64,000 nt of DNA from Luteimonas sp. YGD11-2 (GTDB taxonomy: Bacteria > Pseudomonadota > Gammaproteobacteria > Xanthomonadales > Xanthomonadaceae): contig NZ_CP035376.1 of NCBI RefSeq assembly GCF_004118975.1, forward strand, positions 2,294,001 to 2,358,000, in the 5' to 3' direction. Below, piece after piece: positions 19,673 to 28,122 of the stretch. The notes under the pieces are model-generated. The model did no database searches. It had not been told where the DNA came from and saw only the letters and a program-made list of their open reading frames with translations. Positions within the stretch are counted from its first letter, which is position 1. Each line of letters starts with the position of its first letter. The translations under genes and the position numbers were made by a program.

Positions 19673-19852
19673 CCGACGTCGTACGGATTCGACCCATCAC
19701 GCCTGCGGCGCGAGGGGCGGTCATTGTCGTGAGCGCAGGCGCCGGTGTCAATTCTTCGCAGCACGTCGCGTCCGCCGGACCGCGTCCACGGCAGGGTCAT
19801 GAAAGGGGCTGCTATCCTCGGCGCAGGCAATCAGACCGTACAGGGGACCACC

Positions 19853-20614
19853 ATGCGCAGCGCCAATCCCGCCCTGAAGGAGTCGACCTTCCTCGACCTC
19901 GGCAGCGGCACCGTCGTCTCGCGCGACGGCGACACGATGACCATCAATGGCACGGTCAACAAGACCGGCTTCCTGCTGCTGTTGACGGTACTGACCGCCG
20001 CCTTCGCCTGGAGCCAGGCTGTCGGCGCCGATGGCCAGCCCGCACCCGGCTTCGGCATCTACGCCTGGGGTGGCGCCATCGGCGGTTTCGTCATCGCCAT
20101 GGTGACCATCTTCAAGAAGACCTGGGCACCGGTGACGGCCCCGCTCTACGCGCTGGTGGAAGGCTTCTTCCTCGGCGCGATCTCGGCGCTGTTCAACGCC
20201 TACTACGAAGGCATCGTGATGCAGGCGGTGCTGCTGACCTTCGGCACCCTGTTCGCGATGCTGTTCGCCTACCGCAGCGGTCTGGTGCGCGCCACCGAGA
20301 ACTTCCGGCTCGGCGTGGTCGCCGCGACCGGCGGGATCGCGCTGGTGTACCTGGCGACGATCGTGCTGGGCTTCTTCGGCATCCAGATCCCGATGATCCA
20401 CGAGTCGGGCATCGTCGGCATCGGCTTCAGCCTGTTCGTGGTGGTGATCGCGGCACTGAACCTGGTGCTGGACTTCGACTTCATCGAAAGCGGCGCCGAG
20501 CAGGGTGCGCCGAAGTACATGGAGTGGTACGGCGCATTCGGCCTGATGGTGACGCTGGTGTGGCTGTATGTGGAATTCCTGCGCCTGCTTGCGAAGCTGC
20601 AGGGTCGCGACTGA
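19853..20614 (+). CDS. Bax inhibitor-1/YccA family membrane protein
   Basis: The 253-aa integral membrane protein starts at ATG 19853, with CAGGGG nine bases upstream. About seven hydrophobic segments are visible, including GFLLLLTVLTAAFAW, IYAWGGAIGGFVIAMVTIF, IVMQAVLLTFGTLFAMLFAY, ALVYLATIVLGFFGI, IGFSLFVVVIAALNLVLDF and AFGLMVTLVWLYVEFLRLL. The C-terminal acidic-residue pattern LDFDFIE is characteristic of the TMBIM/BI-1 superfamily. The soluble N-terminus (SANPALKESTFLDL) is typical of the YbhL/DUF1112-like branch. In E. coli, relatives YccA and YbhL modulate FtsH or act as pH-sensitive channels. The exact role here is unknown. It stands alone between the tRNA cluster and a strong terminator. 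Confidence 0.88.
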   Translation: MRSANPALKESTFLDLGSGTVVSRDGDTMTINGTVNKTGFLLLLTVLTAAFAWSQAVGADGQPAPGFGIYAWGGAIGGFVIAMVTIFKKTWAPVTAPLYALVEGFFLGAISALFNAYYEGIVMQAVLLTFGTLFAMLFAYRSGLVRATENFRLGVVAATGGIALVYLATIVLGFFGIQIPMIHESGIVGIGFSLFVVVIAALNLVLDFDFIESGAEQGAPKYMEWYGAFGLMVTLVWLYVEFLRLLAKLQGRD

Positions 20615-20634
20615 CCCTCTGCCGCGGGGAATGG

Positions 20635-20658
20635 AAAGGGCGCTTCGGCGCCCTTTTT
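20635..20658 (+). terminator. Rho-independent terminator after the BI-1/YccA gene
   Basis: GGGCGC-TTCG-GCGCCC (20638-20653) followed by TTTTT is a textbook stem with a UUCG tetraloop, 24 bases past the stop codon. Confidence 0.92.
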
Positions 20659-20692
20659 CATGTCCGCACGGTGGGTGCGGCGCTGCAGCCGA

Positions 20693-22054
20693 TCAACCGC
20701 GCGGCTGCCCCGCCCGCTGCGGTGCGCGTTGCCGGCGGGAGGGCCACAGGATGAAACCCAAGGCCACCGCCGCGAGGATCCAGCAGTAGTACACGCTGCC
20801 GGCCAGGGCGAGTGGCGACACCGCGGCCAGCGACGCCGCCAGCAGGATCTGCGCGCCGTACGGGATCACCCCCTGTGCCACGCAGGCGAAGATGTCGAGC
20901 ACGCTCGCGGACCGGCGCGGACTGATGCCATGGCGCACGGCGATGTCGCGTGCGACGCTGCCGCTGACCAGGATCGCTACCGTGTTGTTGGCGGTGAACA
21001 CGTCGGCGGTGGCCGACAGCGCGGCGATGCTGAGTTCGCCGGGGCGCTTGCCACTTCGCCCGCGGGCGAAGCGCGCGATCGCGCGCGCCAGCCATTCCAG
21101 CCCGCCGCCCGCCTGCATCAGCGCGCCGAGCCCGCCGATCAGCAGCGACAGCAGCAGGATCTCGGTCATTCCCTCGAAACCGATCCACACATCCCCGGCC
21201 AGTTGCACCAGATCGTAGCCGTCGCCCAGCACGAGGCCGAACCCGCCAGCCAGCACCAGCCCGGTGCCCAGCACCAGCAGCACGTCGAGCCCACACAGCG
21301 CCAGCACCAGTACCAGCACATAGGGCAGCGCCAGCCAGGGCGACGCGCCCTCGATGGATTCCACCGGGGCCGACTCGCCCAGCACCAGCAGCAACGCGAT
21401 CGTCGCCAATGCCGCCGGCAGCGCGATCCTGATGTTCTCGCGGAACTTGTCGCGCATCTGCGCACCCTGGGTGCGGGTGGAGGCGATGGTGGTGTCGGAG
21501 ATGATCGACAGGTTGTCGCCGCACATCGCACCGCCGATCACCGTACCGACCACCAGCGCGCGGTCGAGGCCGGCGGCATCCGCCACGCCGATCGCGATCG
21601 GCACCACCGCGGCGATCGTGCCCATCGAGGTGCCGATGGCCAGCGAGATGAAGGCGGCAAGCACGAACAGCCCGGGCAGCAGCAGCGCCGCCGGCAGCGC
21701 GCCGATGCCCAGCGCCACCACCGCATCGACCGCCCCGATCGCGCTCGAGACATGGGCGAACGCGCCGGCGAGCAGGAAGATCAGGCACATCAGCACGATG
21801 TTGGGATCGCCCATGCCGCGCAGCAGGATCGCGGCCGGCCGCTGGCCCGCGCGCCAGGCGAGCCATGCGGCCAGGGCCAGGGCGGGCAGGATCGCGACCG
21901 GCGCGCGCAGCTGGTAGAAGCCCATCGCTTCGCCCTGCGCGGTGAAGTACAGCCCCGCCCCGAAGAACAACGCGAGAAACAGCAGCAGCGGGCTCAAGGC
22001 CAGCGCACTGGGCTGGACGGGCGCCTCGGGGGCGTCCTGCACGGTTGGCGTCAT
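20693..22054 (-). CDS. NhaC-family Na+/H+ antiporter
   Basis: The 453-aa polytopic inner membrane protein has roughly 11-12 hydrophobic spans, from PLLLFLALFFGAGLYF to YYCWILAAVALGFILW. Family motifs of the NhaC/ion-transporter superfamily are visible: ISLAIGTSMGTIAAVVPIA (about 140-158), GGAMCGDNLSIISDTTIAS (about 175-193) and the second-half equivalent SATADVFTANNTVAIL. The conserved Asp in CGDNLS is the expected ion-binding site. These proteins exchange cytoplasmic Na+ for external protons, or in some relatives malate/lactate. The gene is convergent with the BI-1 gene across the terminator. The gap to icd (22055-22301) holds only hairpins. Confidence 0.88.
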   Translation of the reverse strand: MTPTVQDAPEAPVQPSALALSPLLLFLALFFGAGLYFTAQGEAMGFYQLRAPVAILPALALAAWLAWRAGQRPAAILLRGMGDPNIVLMCLIFLLAGAFAHVSSAIGAVDAVVALGIGALPAALLLPGLFVLAAFISLAIGTSMGTIAAVVPIAIGVADAAGLDRALVVGTVIGGAMCGDNLSIISDTTIASTRTQGAQMRDKFRENIRIALPAALATIALLLVLGESAPVESIEGASPWLALPYVLVLVLALCGLDVLLVLGTGLVLAGGFGLVLGDGYDLVQLAGDVWIGFEGMTEILLLSLLIGGLGALMQAGGGLEWLARAIARFARGRSGKRPGELSIAALSATADVFTANNTVAILVSGSVARDIAVRHGISPRRSASVLDIFACVAQGVIPYGAQILLAASLAAVSPLALAGSVYYCWILAAVALGFILWPSRRQRAPQRAGQPRG

Positions 22055-22142
22055 GGCGGGGGCTGCGTGGGCAATCGGCGATTCTGCGTGGTCGCCGCGG
22101 CCACGTCATGCATACGGCCGGGATACTCGATGCCGCAAACAG

Positions 22143-22174
22143 GACGCCCACCCCGGTCGTGCGGGGTGGGCGTC
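22143..22174 (-). terminator. Strong hairpin downstream of isocitrate dehydrogenase
   Basis: GACGCCCACCCC (22143-22154) and GGGGTGGGCGTC (22163-22174) are perfect 12-bp arms, lacking a long T-run. A second GC-rich hairpin (about 22272-22300) sits directly at the icd stop. Together they probably end the icd transcript. Confidence 0.6.
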
Positions 22175-22301
22175 GGATCAGCGATGTCGCGCGGGTCGGT
22201 CACCGGGTGCCGATCCTGCACCCTCTCCGTGCGACGGCGGCGTGGCGACACGCGCCACACCGCGCCCGTCCCACCGCCGCGCAGGCGCAGCGGCGGGTGG
22301 C

Positions 22302-23309
22302 TCAGAGCCGACCGGCAATCGCCCGGGCAAACGCCATGGTATTGCCGCTGCCGCCGAGGTCGGGGGTCAGCGAATCGCCGGCGGCGAGCGTGGCGACGAT
22401 GGCATTGCGAAGGCGCGTGGCCTCCTCCGGCTTGCCGAGGTGGTCGAGCATCTGCGCCGCGCCCAGCAGCAGCGCGCAGGGGTTGGCCTTGCCCTGCCCG
22501 GCGATGTCCGGCGCGGTGCCGTGCACCGCCTCGAAGATCGCCGCTTCGGCACCGATGTTGGCGCCCGGCGCCAGGCCGAGGCCGCCGACCAGACCGGCGC
22601 AGAGGTCGGAAATGATGTCGCCGAACAGGTTGGTGGTCACGATGATGTCGAACTGCTCGGGGCGCATCACCAGCTGCATGCAGCAGTTGTCCACGATCAT
22701 CTCGTTGGCCTCGATGTCGGGATATTCCGCCGCCACCTCGCGGGCAACCTTCAGGAACAGGCCCGAGGTGCTCTTGAGGATGTTGGCCTTGTGGACGATC
22801 GTGACCTTCCTGCGGCCGGTCTTGCGCGCCAGCTCGAAGGCGTAGCGCACGATGCGGTCCGAGCCCTTGCGGGTGATGCGGGTGATCGACACCGCGGTCT
22901 CGCCATCGGCCGACACTTCCTGGCCTTCGCTGATGTACGAGCCTTCGGTGTTCTCGCGGATGGTGATCAGGTCGACGCCGTCGGTGAAGCGCGAGCGGGT
23001 ATTCGGGAAGGTCGTCGCCGGGCGCACGTTGGCGTAGAGGTCGAACTTGCGCCGCAGCTCGACGTTGATCGAGCTGAAGCCACCGCCGACCGGGGTGGCC
23101 AGCGGGCTCTTGAGCGCGATGCGGTTGCGCTGGATGGACTCGAGCGTGGCGGCCGGCAGCAGTTCGCCGTGCTTTTCCAGCGCGACGAGGCCGGCATCGG
23201 CGTCTTCATAGCGCAGGCCGAGGTTCATCGCGTCGAGGACGTGGAGCGTGGCATCCATGATCTCCGGGCCGATACCGTCGCCGCGGATGACCGTGATCGT
23301 CTGGGTCAT
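22302..23309 (-). CDS. NAD-dependent isocitrate dehydrogenase
   Basis: The 335-aa protein belongs to the short, homo-oligomeric NAD-type isocitrate/isopropylmalate dehydrogenase group, oxidising isocitrate to 2-oxoglutarate with release of CO2. The start MTQTITVIRGDGIGPEIMDA is the family norm; an upstream ATG at 23324 would add five residues. Substrate-binding motifs are ALKSPLATPVGGGFSSIN (about 71-88, with Ser of the phosphate-binding loop), LRRKFDLYANVRPA and ITRKGSDRIVRYAF. Metal-binding Asp residues lie in NLFGDIISDLCAG, with EAVHGTAPDIAGQGKANP for the cofactor. The coenzyme-determining segment EAVHGTAPDIAG is of the NAD type. The 162 bases before it (23310-23471) separate it from the AhpD-like gene. 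Confidence 0.88.
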   Translation of the reverse strand: MTQTITVIRGDGIGPEIMDATLHVLDAMNLGLRYEDADAGLVALEKHGELLPAATLESIQRNRIALKSPLATPVGGGFSSINVELRRKFDLYANVRPATTFPNTRSRFTDGVDLITIRENTEGSYISEGQEVSADGETAVSITRITRKGSDRIVRYAFELARKTGRRKVTIVHKANILKSTSGLFLKVAREVAAEYPDIEANEMIVDNCCMQLVMRPEQFDIIVTTNLFGDIISDLCAGLVGGLGLAPGANIGAEAAIFEAVHGTAPDIAGQGKANPCALLLGAAQMLDHLGKPEEATRLRNAIVATLAAGDSLTPDLGGSGNTMAFARAIAGRL

Positions 23310-23471
23310 GTGGGGGATTTCCATGCAAGCGGGCGCCGCGCGGAAGCGGCGCCGGGGACTGAAGTAAGCGCGCCATTATGCCATGCCGGCCCGTATGGCC
23401 CGGCACGCCTGCCGTCGCGCTCGGCGGTGGTGACCGTACGCCCGGAGCAATGCCCGCCGGCGCGACCCGTC

Positions 23472-23867
23472 TCAGCCGTGGTCGTGGGCGGCTGGCGCGG
23501 CGGCGTCGCCCTGTTCAAGCTGGTCGAGGAAGTCGACCGCGCGGCGCAGGTGCGGGATCACGATCGAGCCCCCCACCACCAGCCCCACCGAGAAGGTCTC
23601 GAACATCTCGTCGCGCGAGACACCCGCCTCGCGGCACTGCGCCACGTGGTAGCTGATGCAGTCGTCGCAGCGCAGGACCAGCGAGGCCACCAGCCCCAGC
23701 AGTTCCTTGGTCTTCACGTCGAGCGCGCCGGCCTGGTAGGTCTGGGTGTCGAGCGCGAAGAACCGCCGCACCACCTGGTTGGGCTCGGCGAGGATGCGCT
23801 CGTTCATGCGCTTGCGGAACGCGGTGAAGGCCGCGATCCGGTCCGCCTCATCGCCACCTGCGCTCAC
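23472..23867 (-). CDS. Carboxymuconolactone decarboxylase (AhpD-like) family protein
   Basis: The 131-aa protein carries the AhpD/CMD core: helices around FRKRMNERILAEPNQVVRRF, then the redox motif RCDDCISYHVAQCREAGVSRDE with the CxxC-xxx-H arrangement of peroxidase-active members. The last part is VVGGSIVIPHLRRAVDFLDQLEQ. This points to a thiol-dependent peroxidase or disulfide reductase role rather than lactone decarboxylation. The GTG start overlaps the glutaredoxin stop (GTGA), so the two thiol-redox genes are translationally coupled; that supports a joint redox function. The substrate is unknown. The His-containing tail AAHDHG is unremarkable. Confidence 0.88.
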   Translation of the reverse strand: MSAGGDEADRIAAFTAFRKRMNERILAEPNQVVRRFFALDTQTYQAGALDVKTKELLGLVASLVLRCDDCISYHVAQCREAGVSRDEMFETFSVGLVVGGSIVIPHLRRAVDFLDQLEQGDAAAPAAHDHG

Positions 23868-24133
23868 GACGCGTCACCGGCCAGCAGCGGCTCCAGCTTG
23901 CCGGCACGGTGCAGCGCCATCATGTCGTCGTAGCCGCCGACATGGGTCTGGCCGATGAAGATCTGCGGCACGCTGGTGCGGCGCGTGGTCTCCACCATGC
24001 GCTGGCGCGCATCCGCATCCAGGTCGATGCGGACTTCCGTCCACTCGAGCCCCTTGCTCTTGAGAAAGGTCTTGGCGGCCACGCAGTAACCGCACATCGC
24101 GCTGGTGTAGAGGGTGATCTCGGGCGAACTCAC
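23864..24133 (-). CDS. grxC: Glutaredoxin 3
   Basis: The 89-aa dithiol glutaredoxin has active site MCGYCVAAKTFLKSKG (Cys-Gly-Tyr-Cys at about residues 13-16, a variant of the usual CPYC). Next come the cis-Pro region TSVPQIFIGQTHVGGYDDMMAL and the C-terminus GKLEPLLAGD, both glutathione-binding. I chose the GTG at 24133 (VSSPEITLYTSAMCGYC) because it gives the standard length; the longer open frame upstream has no homologous look. The Gly for Pro substitution in the active site is notable and should raise the redox potential relative to CPYC enzymes. It reduces protein and glutathione mixed disulfides using GSH. It precedes the AhpD-like gene and is divergent from the M48 protease gene. Confidence 0.9.
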   Translation of the reverse strand: MSSPEITLYTSAMCGYCVAAKTFLKSKGLEWTEVRIDLDADARQRMVETTRRTSVPQIFIGQTHVGGYDDMMALHRAGKLEPLLAGDAS

Positions 24134-24308
24134 ATCGAAGCTCCGGAAACTTGCAGGCGCAAGGATGGTCACAGTGTGTGCGCGGCCCACCGGCTTTTCC
24201 AGCGCGGACCCGGTGCGTGCAACCGCATTGCCGGCCCGATTAACCGCGGATTCACTCCCGCCGCGCACCCTCCCTCCAAGCCCGGAAGCGCCGGTTACGA
24301 TGCCCCGC

Positions 24309-25955
24309 ATGCGCAATGTCCTGACTGCCGCCCTCCTCGTCCTTGGTCTTTCCGTCTCCCACGGCGCCGCGCAGGAGCGCCTGCCGGATATCGGGTCGTC
24401 CGCCGGCACGGTGCTGAGCCCGGCGCAGCAGGCCGAGTACGGACAGATGCTGCTGGCGCAGCTGCGCCACTACGACATGGTGCTCGAGGATCCGCTGGTC
24501 AACGACTGGCTGCGCGGCACCGGCGCGCGGCTGGCCTCGGCCAGCGACCAGCCGCAACAGTCGTTCACCTTCTTCGTGATGCGCGACCGCTCGGTCAACG
24601 CATTCGCCACCCTGGGCGGGCATATCGGCCTCAACGTCGGGCTGGTGCTGGCCGCGCAGACGGAGGACGAAGTGGCGGCGGTGCTCGCCCACGAGGTCGC
24701 CCACGTCACCCAGAACCACGTGCTGCGTGGCGCGGAACGTGCGCAGCGCGACAGCGTGCCGATCCTGCTGGCGATGCTGGGTGCGATCGCCGTCGCCGCG
24801 GGCTCCAACAGCGACAGCTCCGGCGAGGCGGCGATGGCGGCACTGGCGGGTGCGCAGGGCTGGGCGATCCAGCGCCAGATCGACTACACCCGCTCCAACG
24901 AGTCCGAGGCCGACCGGCTGGGCATCCGCACGCTGGCGCGCGCCGGCTATGACGTCTCCGGCATGGCCAGCATGTTCGAACGCATGCAGGCGATGTCACG
25001 CACCAACCAGGGCGGCGACCGCGAACGCCTGCCCGACTACCTGCGCACCCACCCGGTCACCACCACCCGCATCAGCGAAGCCCGCCAGCGCGCGGAGCAG
25101 ATCGCACGCGAGTCCGGGGCGATCGTCGGCACCGCGACCACGCCGGAGGGCAGGCGCACCGAACGCATCATTGCCGGCAGCCCGCTCGGCAACGTCGGCA
25201 CCGGCACCCGCAACCCGCTGCTGCCGGCCTCGCTCAGGCTTCCCGCGGGCGCCGCGGCCCCGGGCGGTGGCGACCCGGTGGTGTTCGGCTGGACGCGCGA
25301 GCGCATGCGCGTGCTCAGCGCGGAAACCCCTGCCGCGGCGATCCGCGAGTACGAGGCGATGCGCCGCAACGGGCTCCTGGCCGACGACCAGCGTTACGGC
25401 CTCGCATTGGCGCGGCTGCTCAGCGGCGACTACGCGGTGGCGGCCACGCGCTTCGCGGAACTCCTCGAGGAATATCCCGGCGACCTCTGGCTGGGGGTCT
25501 CGCTGGCCGAGGCCGAGGTGCGCTCCGGGCGCGTGGTCGAAGGCGACCGCCGCTTCGACGCGCTGCTCGAACGCATGCCCAACCATCGCGCCACGGTGCT
25601 GACCTATGCCGGGCTGCTCGCCGAGCGCAACACCCCCGCCGCCGGCCGGCGCGCGCAGGAGCTGCTGCGCCCGTTGCTGCGCAGCGCCGCCGACGACCCG
25701 ACCTTCCAGCGCACCTTCGCCCGCGTCAGCGAGATCGCCGGCGACCCGGTGCGCGCCGGCGAGGCCCATGCGGAAGCCGCATTCCTCGGTGGCCGCGCCG
25801 AGCAGGCACTGGTGCAGCTCAACACGCTGAAGAAGCGCGACGACCTCGACTACTACGCGCGCGCCCGTATCGATGCGCGCATCGCCGCCATCACCCCCAC
25901 CGTGCTGGAACTGCGCCGCCAGGGTGTGCGCGACGAGGATCTGCGCCGCCGCTGA
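24309..25955 (+). CDS. bepA: M48 family metalloprotease with TPR domain (BepA-like)
   Basis: The 548-aa periplasmic protease has a signal peptide (MRNVLTAALLVLGLSVSHGAAQ) and the zinc site AAVLAHEVAHVTQNH (HExxH at about residue 123). The third ligand is in NESEADRLGIRTLARAGYD (about 205), and the loop MFERMQAMSRTN follows. The C-terminal half (about 330-545) consists of TPR-like helices (AAAIREYEAMRRNG, RFAELLEEYPGDLWLGVSLAEAEV), as in BepA/YfgC, which degrades or matures LptD and helps outer membrane assembly. An ATG three codons upstream (24300) is an alternative start. It is divergent from grxC, with about 175 bases between. A Pho box-like element follows its stop and serves the next gene. 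Confidence 0.9.
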   Translation: MRNVLTAALLVLGLSVSHGAAQERLPDIGSSAGTVLSPAQQAEYGQMLLAQLRHYDMVLEDPLVNDWLRGTGARLASASDQPQQSFTFFVMRDRSVNAFATLGGHIGLNVGLVLAAQTEDEVAAVLAHEVAHVTQNHVLRGAERAQRDSVPILLAMLGAIAVAAGSNSDSSGEAAMAALAGAQGWAIQRQIDYTRSNESEADRLGIRTLARAGYDVSGMASMFERMQAMSRTNQGGDRERLPDYLRTHPVTTTRISEARQRAEQIARESGAIVGTATTPEGRRTERIIAGSPLGNVGTGTRNPLLPASLRLPAGAAAPGGGDPVVFGWTRERMRVLSAETPAAAIREYEAMRRNGLLADDQRYGLALARLLSGDYAVAATRFAELLEEYPGDLWLGVSLAEAEVRSGRVVEGDRRFDALLERMPNHRATVLTYAGLLAERNTPAAGRRAQELLRPLLRSAADDPTFQRTFARVSEIAGDPVRAGEAHAEAAFLGGRAEQALVQLNTLKKRDDLDYYARARIDARIAAITPTVLELRRQGVRDEDLRRR

Positions 25956-25964
25956 CCCATGACG

Positions 25965-25997
25965 GTGTCACGCCGGTGTCATGAATCTGTCGTCTAA
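25965..25997 (+). promoter_or_regulatory. Pho box-like repeats upstream of phoB
   Basis: Three 7-base direct repeats occur at exactly 11-base spacing: GTGTCAC (25965), GTGTCAT (25976) and CTGTCGT (25987), the last followed by CTAAT. The PhoB consensus is two CTGTCAT units 11 bases apart, so this matches with one change per unit for the second and third units. It lies 28 bases upstream of the phoB start. It is the expected site of phoB autoregulation under phosphate starvation. Confidence 0.8.
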
Positions 25998-26024
25998 TGC
26001 GGTAAATCCGGCCGGAACCCCACC

Positions 26025-26714
26025 GTGCAGAAACGCATCCTGATCGTCGACGACGAACCCGCCATCCGCGACATGGTGGCCTTCGCCCTGCGCAAGGGCG
26101 AGTTCGAACCGGCCCATGCGGGCGACGCCCGCGAGGCGCAGAGCGCCATCGCCGACCGCGTGCCCGACCTGATCCTGCTGGACTGGATGCTGCCGGGCAC
26201 CAGCGGGCTGGAACTCGCCCGCCGCTGGCGCCGCGAGGAGCTCACCCGCGAGGTGCCGATCATCATGCTCACCGCCCGTGGCGAGGAGAACGACCGCGTC
26301 GGCGGGCTGGAGGCCGGCGTCGACGACTACGTGGTCAAGCCGTTCTCCGCCCGCGAGCTGCTGGCACGTATCCGCGCGGTGATGCGCCGCTCCCGCGACG
26401 ACGACGAGGATGGCAGCGTGCGGATCGGCAGGCTGCGCATCGACGGCGCCGCCCACCGGGTCTTTGCCGGCGACACCGCGGTCACCATCGGCCCCACCGA
26501 GTACCGGCTGCTGCACTTCTTCATGACCCACGCCGAGCGCGTGTACTCGCGCGCACAGCTGCTCGACCATGTCTGGGGCGGCAGCGTGTACGTCGAGGAA
26601 CGCACGGTGGACGTGCATATCCGCCGCCTGCGCAAGACGCTGGAACCGTTCGAACTCGACGGCATGGTGCAGACCGTGCGCGGTGCCGGCTACCGTTTCT
26701 CGGCATCGATGTGA
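26025..26714 (+). CDS. phoB: Phosphate regulon response regulator PhoB
   Basis: The 229-aa OmpR/PhoB-type regulator starts at GTG 26025, giving VQKRILIVDDEPAIRD. The receiver domain (1-120) has the acidic pair VDDEPA, phosphoacceptor Asp in LILLDWMLPGTSG (about residue 53), Thr in IIMLTARGEE, and Lys in DYVVKPFSARELLARI. The C-terminal winged helix (about 130-227) contains PTEYRLLHFFMTHAERVYSR, SVYVEERTVDVHIRRLRKTL and the typical ending TVRGAGYRFS. Phosphorylated PhoB activates phosphate uptake and scavenging genes. The Pho box-like repeats just upstream indicate autoregulation. It is followed by phoR after 43 bases, then ppk and ppx. Confidence 0.97.
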   Translation: MQKRILIVDDEPAIRDMVAFALRKGEFEPAHAGDAREAQSAIADRVPDLILLDWMLPGTSGLELARRWRREELTREVPIIMLTARGEENDRVGGLEAGVDDYVVKPFSARELLARIRAVMRRSRDDDEDGSVRIGRLRIDGAAHRVFAGDTAVTIGPTEYRLLHFFMTHAERVYSRAQLLDHVWGGSVYVEERTVDVHIRRLRKTLEPFELDGMVQTVRGAGYRFSASM

Positions 26715-26757
26715 CCGCGACGATGCCCGCCGCCTCCCCCGCGTACTGACTGGGCGC

Positions 26758-28122
26758 ATGCCACCGCGACTTGCCGCCGGCTGGGGCCGTACGCTGGGCC
26801 GCCAGGGACTGGTCCTTGCGACCGCCCTGGCCATCGGCCTGCTGGCAGGCCACCCCTGGGCCGCGCTGGCGCTGGCCGCACTCGGCATCGCGGCCTGGCA
26901 GCAGCTGCGCCTGCGTCGCCTGCTGCTGCGCCTGCAGTCGCGGCGGCACCTGCCCGCCGCACAGGGCGCCGGGGCGTGGAACGAACTCGACCGCCTGCTG
27001 CACCAGTACCAGGACGACACCCGCAACCGCAAACGCCGGCTGGTGGAGATGCTGCGCGCCTACCGCGCCGCCGCGGCCGCGCTGCCCGACGCGGTGGTGG
27101 TGCTGGAGCGCAACAGCCAGCGCGTGCAGTGGTTCAACGAGGCGGCCACCGGCCTGCTGGGCCTGCAGTACCCGGGTGACCTCGACGCGCCGGTCGGCGA
27201 GCGCCTGCAGCCGCTGCCCATCGCCCGCTGGCTGGCCAGTGGCCGCCATGCCGAACCACTGCTGGATGCGCCCTCGCCGATGGATGCCGATGTGCGCCTG
27301 AGCCTGCGGCTGATCCCGTACTCGGAGAACCTGTGGCTGCTGGTGGCGCGCGACGTCAGCAAGCTGATGCGGCTCGAGCAGGTACGCCGCGACTTCGTCG
27401 CCAACGTGTCGCACGAGCTGCGCACCCCGCTGACGGTGATCCACGGCTATCTCGACATGCTCGAACCCGACGAACAGCCCGACTGGGCGCCGATCCTGGC
27501 CGAGATGCGTGCGCAGTCGCAGCGCATGACCCAGCTGGTGGAAGACCTGCTGACCCTGTCGCGGCTCGAGGCGCAGGACACCGTGAGCGACGAGAACGTG
27601 CCGATGGTTTCGCTGCTGGCCACGCTGCGGCGCGAGGCCGAGGCGCTGGGCAAGGGCCGCCACACGATCCGTGTCGAGGACCATGCGGGCGTCGACCTGT
27701 GGGGCTCGATCAAGGAACTGCACAGCGCGTTCTCCAACCTGGTGTCCAACGCGGTGCGCTACACCCCGGCCGGCGGCCGCATCGACATCGAACTTTCCCG
27801 CAGCGAGGACGGCGGCGCGGTACTGTCGGTACGCGACAGTGGCTACGGCATCCCCGCCGCGCACCTGCCGCGGCTTACCGAACGCTTCTACCGGGTGTCG
27901 ACCAGCCGCTCGCGCGAACTCGGCGGCACCGGCCTCGGGCTTGCCATCGTCAAGCACGTGCTGCAGCTGCACCAGGCACGTCTCGAGGTCCAGAGCGAGG
28001 TCGGGCGCGGCAGCGTCTTCGCCTGCCATTTCCCCCCTGACCGCGTACATTCGTCGCGAGATCCCTTCAACGATGGAGCCCCGCGTGAACAAGCGCGCAT
28101 CCCGGCCGACCGCGCACGCTGA
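26758..28122 (+). CDS. phoR: Phosphate regulon sensor histidine kinase PhoR
   Basis: The 454-aa kinase starts at ATG 26758. An N-terminal hydrophobic hairpin (QGLVLATALAIGLLAGHPWAALALAALGIAAW, about 16-47) anchors it with almost no periplasmic domain, as expected for PhoR. A charged region and a PAS domain (about 90-210; LPDAVVVLERNSQRVQWFNEAATGLLG) follow. The kinase core has H-box DFVANVSHELRTPLTVIHGYLD (His at about residue 220), N-box AFSNLVSNAVRYTP and G boxes DSGYGIP and GTGLGLAIVKHV. It senses phosphate through the Pst system/PhoU and phosphorylates PhoB. Its 3' end overlaps the likely ppk start by 38 bases, so expression of phosphate sensing and polyphosphate synthesis is linked. Confidence 0.95.
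   Translation: MPPRLAAGWGRTLGRQGLVLATALAIGLLAGHPWAALALAALGIAAWQQLRLRRLLLRLQSRRHLPAAQGAGAWNELDRLLHQYQDDTRNRKRRLVEMLRAYRAAAAALPDAVVVLERNSQRVQWFNEAATGLLGLQYPGDLDAPVGERLQPLPIARWLASGRHAEPLLDAPSPMDADVRLSLRLIPYSENLWLLVARDVSKLMRLEQVRRDFVANVSHELRTPLTVIHGYLDMLEPDEQPDWAPILAEMRAQSQRMTQLVEDLLTLSRLEAQDTVSDENVPMVSLLATLRREAEALGKGRHTIRVEDHAGVDLWGSIKELHSAFSNLVSNAVRYTPAGGRIDIELSRSEDGGAVLSVRDSGYGIPAAHLPRLTERFYRVSTSRSRELGGTGLGLAIVKHVLQLHQARLEVQSEVGRGSVFACHFPPDRVHSSRDPFNDGAPREQARIPADRAR

Noticed and set aside
23472..24133. Toxin-antitoxin-like pair (two small overlapping genes)
   Set aside because: Both proteins are recognisable as thiol-redox proteins (AhpD-like and glutaredoxin).
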